Assembly: GCF_041770905.1 (NCBI RefSeq)
Contig: NZ_JBEUWX010000002.1
Location: forward strand, 806,001-870,000
DNA length: 64,000 bases
Direction: 5' to 3'
Source of the DNA: Propionivibrio hellwigii
GTDB taxonomy: Bacteria > Pseudomonadota > Gammaproteobacteria > Burkholderiales > Rhodocyclaceae
Shown here: positions 59,239 to 64,000 of the stretch, in pieces
How the letters are laid out: each line of letters opens with the position of its first letter
Position numbering within the stretch: position 1 is the first letter of the stretch
The notes under the pieces: model-generated
Database searches by the model: none
Told to the model about the DNA's origin: nothing
Seen by the model: only the letters and a program-made list of their open reading frames with translations
Translations under genes and position numbers: made by a program

Positions 59239-61413
59239 TTATACCTTGAAACGCGCCACCGCGCTCTTCAGGCCAGCAGCAAAACCGGCCAGCTGAGCAA
59301 TCGCCTCGGCCGAAGAACGAGTCCCCCGCATCGTCTGCTCAGTGATTGAGAGAATATCGCGCATGGACGCATTGACACGCTCGGCCAACAGACTCTGGTC
59401 TTCCGTCTCGTGCGTAATCGACTCGATGAGGCGCGCCAGTTCGTGCGAAATCCGGCCAATTTCCGATAGCACAGAACCCGCAGCGTCGGAAAGTTTCGCG
59501 CCCTCAACCACACCCTGCGTCGAAAGTTCCATTGCAGCCACGGCGTCCTGCGTATCGGACTGAATGGTTTTGACGATGGCGGCAATCTGTTTGGTCGCCT
59601 CGCCCGAGCGCTCGGCCAGACGCTGCACTTCCTCGGCAACAACGGAGAAGCCGCGCCCGGCCTCTCCCGCCGCCGCCGCCTGAATCGCGGCGTTCAACGC
59701 CAGAACGTTGGTCTGCTCGGTAATATCCGAGATCAGCTCGACGATTTCGCCGATTTCCTGCGAAGACTCGCCCAGACGCTTGATCCGCTTCGAGGTCTCC
59801 TGGATCTGCTCCCGAATCTCGTTCATGCCCCGGATCTGGTTATTGACCGCGACCACGCCGCGCTCGGCAGCCGATAGCGAAGCCTGCGCAACCTTCGATG
59901 ACCGTGTCGCTGACCCGGCCACGCCCTGTACGGACTGCACGATCATGCGCACGGCCTGGTTGGTGTTTTCAATTTCTTCGGACTGCTTTCCTGCGGCGCG
60001 CAACAGTTGATCCGAGACCTCGTGCGCTCTTCCGCTGACCAGCGTCACCTGTTCGGCAGAACGGTTGATTTCCAGAATCAGCGAGCGCAATTCATCGACC
60101 GTATAGTTGATCGAGTCGGCAATAGCCCCGGTCAGATCCTCCGTCACCATAGCACGCATGGTGAGATTACCGTCGGCAATACCCTCCATTTCCGTCAACA
60201 AACGCAAAATGGCGGCCTGGTTTTTTTGGCTTTCGGTCTCGGATTGCAGGTGTTTCTGTCGCGATTCCTGATTAAGAACACGGACAAGGCAATACAGCGT
60301 CAGCAAGCCGACGATGACCAGCGCAAACAAAAATGGGCCGAGTGTCGCCACATGCCCGCGGTTGCTATAAAAACTGGCCAGCTCGCCGATGATATCCGCT
60401 ACGGAACGGGAATCCTGAACTAGCAGACGATTGGCGAGATAAGCATTATCGAGCGCCGCGCTTGAAGTACGTAACTCTGCGGTAATTTTCGACAGGGGAC
60501 TCGCCACCCGGTCAAGCAAAGCAAGCGCATTCAACAGGGCGGGAGAACGAAAAGGCGGAACACCGGCGGAGGCGTCGCCTTCCCTCAGGGCTCTGACAAC
60601 TTGCAGCCACTTTCTGACATCCGGTTCCAACACGGCATACTCGGCGCGCGCCGAAACATTACCGGACATCAGCATGCCAACGGCTTTCGACATACGCGAA
60701 TACAGCGGCCCCAACTGCCCAAAATAGTTGACAGCACGCTTGTCTTCCTCATAAATCGACAAGTCACGATTGATGGTCGAAATGAGCTTTTCTACCTCAC
60801 TATCATTTTTTACGACTTCCGAAATGCTCTGGCCAATACTGACCAGTTGTTTTCTTTGCTCCAGCACATGCTGCATATTGGCTCGATTGGCTTCACCGAA
60901 GTTATCGCGCCACAGGTTTTGCAGCCGGGAAAGAATATTGGCCTTCTCTCGCGTATTGTTCAGCCACAAGGCACTCTCGTTTTCTACGGCCAGAATATTG
61001 GACCTGAACCGCTCCATATACTCATTGACATCATCAAAGCCGCGTTCATCGCCCTTCATGCCAGCGTTGGAGGCAATAACCATGCGCTGGGACAGCATCT
61101 GCATTTCCGTAACGATCGAATGCATCCTTGCATTGTGTCCGAGAAAGAGAAATGTCACGACAAAAAATATAAAAAAGAGCGCGCCAATCACCGTGGCCGA
61201 AACAAACAATATTTTTTTCTGCTTCGGATAAGGATATTTTCCAATGATCGGTAATTGTTTTTCCTGAGCGACCTCCTCCGTCTGCCCGGCACGCCGCCCG
61301 GAGGCAAGAACCGGATCGGCGGTATTGACCCTTCTATTTTTCTTGAAATCCGCCGCCTGTATATCCTCATCTTTTTTGGCAAATAGCGCTTTCTTTATAT
61401 TCAGGAAAGCCAT
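59239..61413 (-). CDS. pilJ: methyl-accepting chemotaxis protein PilJ
   Basis: Receptor of the Pil/Chp chemosensory system for type IV pili, 724 aa. A cytoplasmic N-terminus is followed by transmembrane helix 1 (ILFVSATVIGALFFIFFVVT, about residue 70), a periplasmic region with PilJ-type four-helix modules (MHSIVTEMQMLSQRM), helix 2 (GPFLFALVIVGLLTLYCLV, about residue 355), a HAMP-like segment and the signalling hairpin with SDITEQTNVLALNAAIQAAA and GRGFSVVAEEVQRLAERS. The start at 61413 has AAGGAGG 5-6 nt upstream. The usual pilG, pilH and pilI are not adjacent; the gene has its own promoter. Confidence 0.92.
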   Translation of the reverse strand: MAFLNIKKALFAKKDEDIQAADFKKNRRVNTADPVLASGRRAGQTEEVAQEKQLPIIGKYPYPKQKKILFVSATVIGALFFIFFVVTFLFLGHNARMHSIVTEMQMLSQRMVIASNAGMKGDERGFDDVNEYMERFRSNILAVENESALWLNNTREKANILSRLQNLWRDNFGEANRANMQHVLEQRKQLVSIGQSISEVVKNDSEVEKLISTINRDLSIYEEDKRAVNYFGQLGPLYSRMSKAVGMLMSGNVSARAEYAVLEPDVRKWLQVVRALREGDASAGVPPFRSPALLNALALLDRVASPLSKITAELRTSSAALDNAYLANRLLVQDSRSVADIIGELASFYSNRGHVATLGPFLFALVIVGLLTLYCLVRVLNQESRQKHLQSETESQKNQAAILRLLTEMEGIADGNLTMRAMVTEDLTGAIADSINYTVDELRSLILEINRSAEQVTLVSGRAHEVSDQLLRAAGKQSEEIENTNQAVRMIVQSVQGVAGSATRSSKVAQASLSAAERGVVAVNNQIRGMNEIREQIQETSKRIKRLGESSQEIGEIVELISDITEQTNVLALNAAIQAAAAGEAGRGFSVVAEEVQRLAERSGEATKQIAAIVKTIQSDTQDAVAAMELSTQGVVEGAKLSDAAGSVLSEIGRISHELARLIESITHETEDQSLLAERVNASMRDILSITEQTMRGTRSSAEAIAQLAGFAAGLKSAVARFKV

Positions 61414-61591
61414 TAATTCCTCCTTGCCGGCAAAACTATGCGGCACTGTTTTCTGCTTGAATAGTGATTCATTTAAACGATTTATGCGACCTGATGCGCT
61501 CGTCGTACTTTGGGCGGCTCCGCCGTTTTTTGCCCCGACGCCTCGGATAAGTCAAACGACTTTGACGGAATGACACCAAACTAGTTTCGCA

Positions 61592-61620
61592 AGTATGTTC
61601 GACCTGAACAACACTGTCAA
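61592..61620 (-). promoter_or_regulatory. predicted pilJ promoter
   Basis: On the minus strand, a perfect TTGACA (61620-61615), 17 nt, CATACT (61597-61592). The leader is about 170 nt. The rest of 61414-61746 holds the divergent upstream region of the next gene and nothing else recognisable. Confidence 0.65.
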
Positions 61621-61746
61621 ATAGTATTGTATAAACAAACATCAATCGACTGTTTCTACAGTAATTGCTGTAATGTCAAACTGTTTTCGGCAGCAAGACA
61701 GATTAAAATCTCCGCCAGAAAAATTCGCGTCCAGACGGCATTCTCC

Positions 61747-62379
61747 ATGCAAATCCCGCTCCACTGCCATCCTACAACGCCCGATCCGTCCGTTCAATCA
61801 CTGACGGCCTCGGCAAAATATGCAGCGAATGGCGAACTGCATTTTTCATTCGACCTATTTGGCGATCTGTCAGCCATGCAAATTCCCTCCGCCGGGCCGA
61901 GCATACGCGCCGATCATCTTTGGCAACATACCTGTTTCGAGGCTTTCATTTCAGTGGTGGGTGAAACTGCCTACCATGAGTTCAATTTCTCTCCGAATGG
62001 ACGCTGGGCGGTTTATGCCTTTACCGCTTACCGCCAGCCAGACAGGGTGGCGGATAAGGCGGCGGATAGTTGGGCGGACAGGGCGAACCCGCCTGCCCCG
62101 GAAATTACGCTGCGCACCTTGCCGAATTGCCTGCAACTGAGCGCCGTCCTACGACCTGGCCTGCTGCCCTCCGGGCTATGCGGCAAAACGCTGGCTATTA
62201 GCTTGAGTGCCATCGTTGAAACCCGCGCCGATAGGCGCACGCCGGGCACCCCGCCATTGAGTTACTGGGCGCTGCGCCATCCTGCCGAACGCCCTGATTT
62301 TCACGACCGCCGCGCCTGGGTTCTCAGGCTGGCGCCTTCACCCGCACGTTCTGTAAGACACGAGAATACTGCGCCATGA
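61747..62379 (+). CDS. DOMON-like domain protein
   Basis: A 210-aa soluble protein of unknown function with a DOMON-like beta-sandwich. Diagnostic segments are LHFSFDLFGDLSAMQIPS, RADHLWQHTCFEAFISV, YHEFNFSPNGRWAVYAF and YWALRHPAERPDFHDRRAW. The start MQIPLHCHP at 61747 matches relatives; 40 extra residues upstream are rejected. Its stop overlaps the NamZ-type gene by four bases; in other Betaproteobacteria these two are also neighbours, so a joint role in cell-wall metabolism is possible but unproven. Confidence 0.8.
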   Translation: MQIPLHCHPTTPDPSVQSLTASAKYAANGELHFSFDLFGDLSAMQIPSAGPSIRADHLWQHTCFEAFISVVGETAYHEFNFSPNGRWAVYAFTAYRQPDRVADKAADSWADRANPPAPEITLRTLPNCLQLSAVLRPGLLPSGLCGKTLAISLSAIVETRADRRTPGTPPLSYWALRHPAERPDFHDRRAWVLRLAPSPARSVRHENTAP

Positions 62380-63584
62380 CGACACGCTTCGGCCTTGACC
62401 GCCTCCTTTCTGAATCTGCCCTACGCCGCCGACTGGCGGGCAAGCGCCTGGGCCTGCTGGCGCACCCTGCTTCGACGGACGCCTGCCTGCAGCATGCGCT
62501 CGACGTGCTCGCCGCGCTGGGGGAGCTGCATTTTACTGCCGCTTTTGGCCCGCAACATGGGCTGCGCGGCGACAAGCAAGACAATATGGTCGAATCGGCC
62601 GATTTTATCGACCCGCGCCACGGCATCCCCGTTTTCAGCCTGTATGGCACGGTGCGCCGCCCGACGCCGGCGATGCTCGACACCTTCGATGTTCTGCTGA
62701 TTGACTTGCAGGATCTTGGCTGCCGCATCTACACCTTCATTACCACGCTACGCTACCTGCTGGAAGCCGCCGCCGAACACCACAAAACCATCTGGATTCT
62801 CGACCGTCCCAATCCGGTCGGCCGCTGCGTCGAAGGCCTGAAACTGCGGCCGGGATGGGAAAGCTTTGTCGGCGCAGGTCATCTCCCGATGCGTCACGGC
62901 CTGACGCCGGGCGAACTGGCGCGCTGGTTTATCGCCGACGGCCGGCTCGATCTCGACTGTGAAATCATTACGCTGGACGGCTGGCAGCCTGGGCAAGCGC
63001 CGGGTTTTGGCTGGCCGCTTGGCGAACGCGCCTGGATCAATCCCAGCCCGAATGCGCCCAACCTATCCATGGCGCGCTGCTACGCGGGCACCGTCATGCT
63101 CGAAGGCACAACGCTTTCGGAAGGACGCGGCACAACGCGGCCACTCGAGCTTTTCGGCGCGCCGGACATTGACGCAGAGGCGCTACTTGACGAAATGCAC
63201 CGTCTGGCGCCGCACTGGCTGACAGGCTGCCGTCTGCGGCCTTGCTGGTTCGAGCCGACTTTCCACAAACACGCCGGCACGCTGTGTCACGGCATCCAGA
63301 TTCATGTCGATGACGGCGCTTACCAACACAGCGAGTTTCGTCCATGGCGGCTCCAGGCGCTTGCTTTCAAGGCCATTCGCCGCCGCGATCCCGACTACCC
63401 GCTCTGGCGCGACTTTCCCTACGAATACGAACACGACCGACTGGCCATCGACCTGATCAACGGCAGCCCGTTATTACGGGAATGGGTGGACGACCCGCAG
63501 ACGAGACCGGAAGACCTCGACGCAATGGCACGGCACGATGAAACGGAATGGCTGGAAGAACGCGCACCCTTTTTACTCTATTGA
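62376..63584 (+). CDS. DUF1343 / NamZ-type exo-beta-N-acetylmuramidase
   Basis: A 402-aa protein of the DUF1343 family; characterised members cleave terminal N-acetylmuramic acid from peptidoglycan fragments. Family hallmarks: LGLLAHPAST, FGPQHGLRGDKQDNM, IPVFSLYGTVRRPT, LIDLQDLGCRIYTFITTL, ILDRPNPVGR, PSPNAPNLSMARCYAGTVML, EGTTLSEGRGTTRPLELFGAP. No signal peptide is present, in contrast to secreted members, so it may act on recycled muropeptides in the cytoplasm. It is co-translated with the DOMON-like gene. An RB element starts 5 nt after its stop. Confidence 0.9.
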   Translation: MTTRFGLDRLLSESALRRRLAGKRLGLLAHPASTDACLQHALDVLAALGELHFTAAFGPQHGLRGDKQDNMVESADFIDPRHGIPVFSLYGTVRRPTPAMLDTFDVLLIDLQDLGCRIYTFITTLRYLLEAAAEHHKTIWILDRPNPVGRCVEGLKLRPGWESFVGAGHLPMRHGLTPGELARWFIADGRLDLDCEIITLDGWQPGQAPGFGWPLGERAWINPSPNAPNLSMARCYAGTVMLEGTTLSEGRGTTRPLELFGAPDIDAEALLDEMHRLAPHWLTGCRLRPCWFEPTFHKHAGTLCHGIQIHVDDGAYQHSEFRPWRLQALAFKAIRRRDPDYPLWRDFPYEYEHDRLAIDLINGSPLLREWVDDPQTRPEDLDAMARHDETEWLEERAPFLLY

Positions 63585-63588
63585 TAGT

Positions 63589-63798
63589 GACTTCCTTTGC
63601 CAAAAGACGGCGTTGCTGTGTTGGCCGGGCCTTGCCGTACTGAGTGGTCTGCCTACTGCCTGCTGCCTGCCGCCTTGTCTTTTGCAAAGTCAAGCCATAG
63701 CGGCTTCCTTCGCCAAAATACGGCGTTGGCTCGCCTTGCCGTACTCGTACTGCCTGCGGCTCGCCGCCTTGTCTTTTGGCAAAGTTAAGCCGCTATGT
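63589..63798. repeat. RB palindromic element, two tandem copies
   Basis: Copies at about 63589-63697 and 63698-63798, both from CTTCCTT(T/C)GCCAAAA to TTTGGCAAAG-type ends. The order and junctions match those at 30289-30507 and 53936. Confidence 0.72.
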
Positions 63799-63807
63799 TT
63801 TGAGTGT

Positions 63808-64000
63808 CTCAAATATGGACGCCCTGAACCCCGTGTATTTAGGGCATTTCAGAGGAGGATGCTCGTAAACCCGCGTAAACAGGGCATCCCAAAGCACCCT
63901 ACTCGAAAGCGCCCTATTTATAAGGGTTTCAGAGGCACCTGCCCGGAAACGCCCTATCTACGGGGGATTCAGACGGGGTATTGGGAAATGCTCTATCCAC
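63808..64000. repeat. RA repeat array running off the window
   Basis: At least five units of about 40 nt, for example GCCCTGAACCCCGTGTATTT-AGGGC and AGCGCCCTATTTATAAGGGT. An RC block is predicted to follow beyond the window edge. Confidence 0.75.

Noticed and set aside
63808..64000. Regularly spaced repeats resembling a CRISPR array
   Set aside because: Whole units are related to each other with no constant repeat and unique spacer, no cas genes are nearby, and similar units occur singly elsewhere.

Overview
The window is a chromosomal segment of a betaproteobacterium, plausibly of the Rhodocyclales/Azoarcus kind. The evidence is a circularly permuted two-piece tmRNA with tag ANDERFALAA, the order rimP-nusA-infB-rbfA-truB-rpsO-pnp, hemA-prfA-prmC-grxD, argH divergent from an AlgZ/AlgR-type two-component pair, and rnfABCDG-E-nth. 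Base composition is moderately GC-rich, and most genes are densely packed with ATGA stop/start overlaps.

Layout. 1-9.2 kb: 3'-truncated tyrS, a NUDIX hydrolase, tRNA-Leu, secG, tpiA, then an electron-transfer operon (etfB-etfA-ETF:ubiquinone oxidoreductase) coupled to a YgiQ-type radical SAM gene. 9.3-19.9 kb: tRNA-Pro/Arg/His operon, dksA, then the translation/transcription operon rimP to pnp read leftwards. 20-27.4 kb: PAS-PAS-GGDEF diguanylate cyclase, aldo/keto reductase, gltX with tRNA-Ala and tRNA-Glu, tRNA-Val, permuted ssrA, an EamA exporter and a CreA-family protein. 27.6-41.7 kb: Sua5, purE, folD, a membrane metallophosphoesterase, the LytTR pair, argH, a Ser/Thr kinase fused to a cyclic-nucleotide sensor, grxD, prmC, prfA, hemA. 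42.5-46.7 kb: an accessory island with a papain-like putative effector, two diverged beta-propeller lipoproteins made by a 1.5-kb tandem duplication, and a scrap of a filamentous-haemagglutinin/CdiA-type exoprotein. 46.8-53.9 kb: complete Rnf operon, nth and an HD phosphohydrolase. 54.9-61.4 kb: beta-propeller protein, orphan TRAP binding protein, a polymorphic-toxin-like protein with an immunity-like partner, a tRNA-Leu/dctP scar and pilJ. 61.7-63.6 kb: a DOMON-like protein and a NamZ-type (DUF1343) protein.

Three families of short repeats occupy the non-coding space: about 40-nt degenerate tandem units (RA), a roughly 100-nt palindromic element (RB) that abuts stop codons, and a 250-bp block (RC). 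They recur in the same order (RB-RA-RC-RA) around 30.3-31.1 kb and 53.9-54.9 kb, and the array starting at 63.6 kb begins the same way.

Functionally, the Rnf complex plus ETF/ETF-QO imply flexible electron transfer. The complex I (nuo) operon that normally lies between tRNA-Leu and the NUDIX gene in this group is missing at that position. The most interesting accessory content is the pair of candidate effector/immunity modules at 42.5-46.2 kb and 57.6-58.8 kb. Functions here are read from motifs and gene order by eye; no database search was run.
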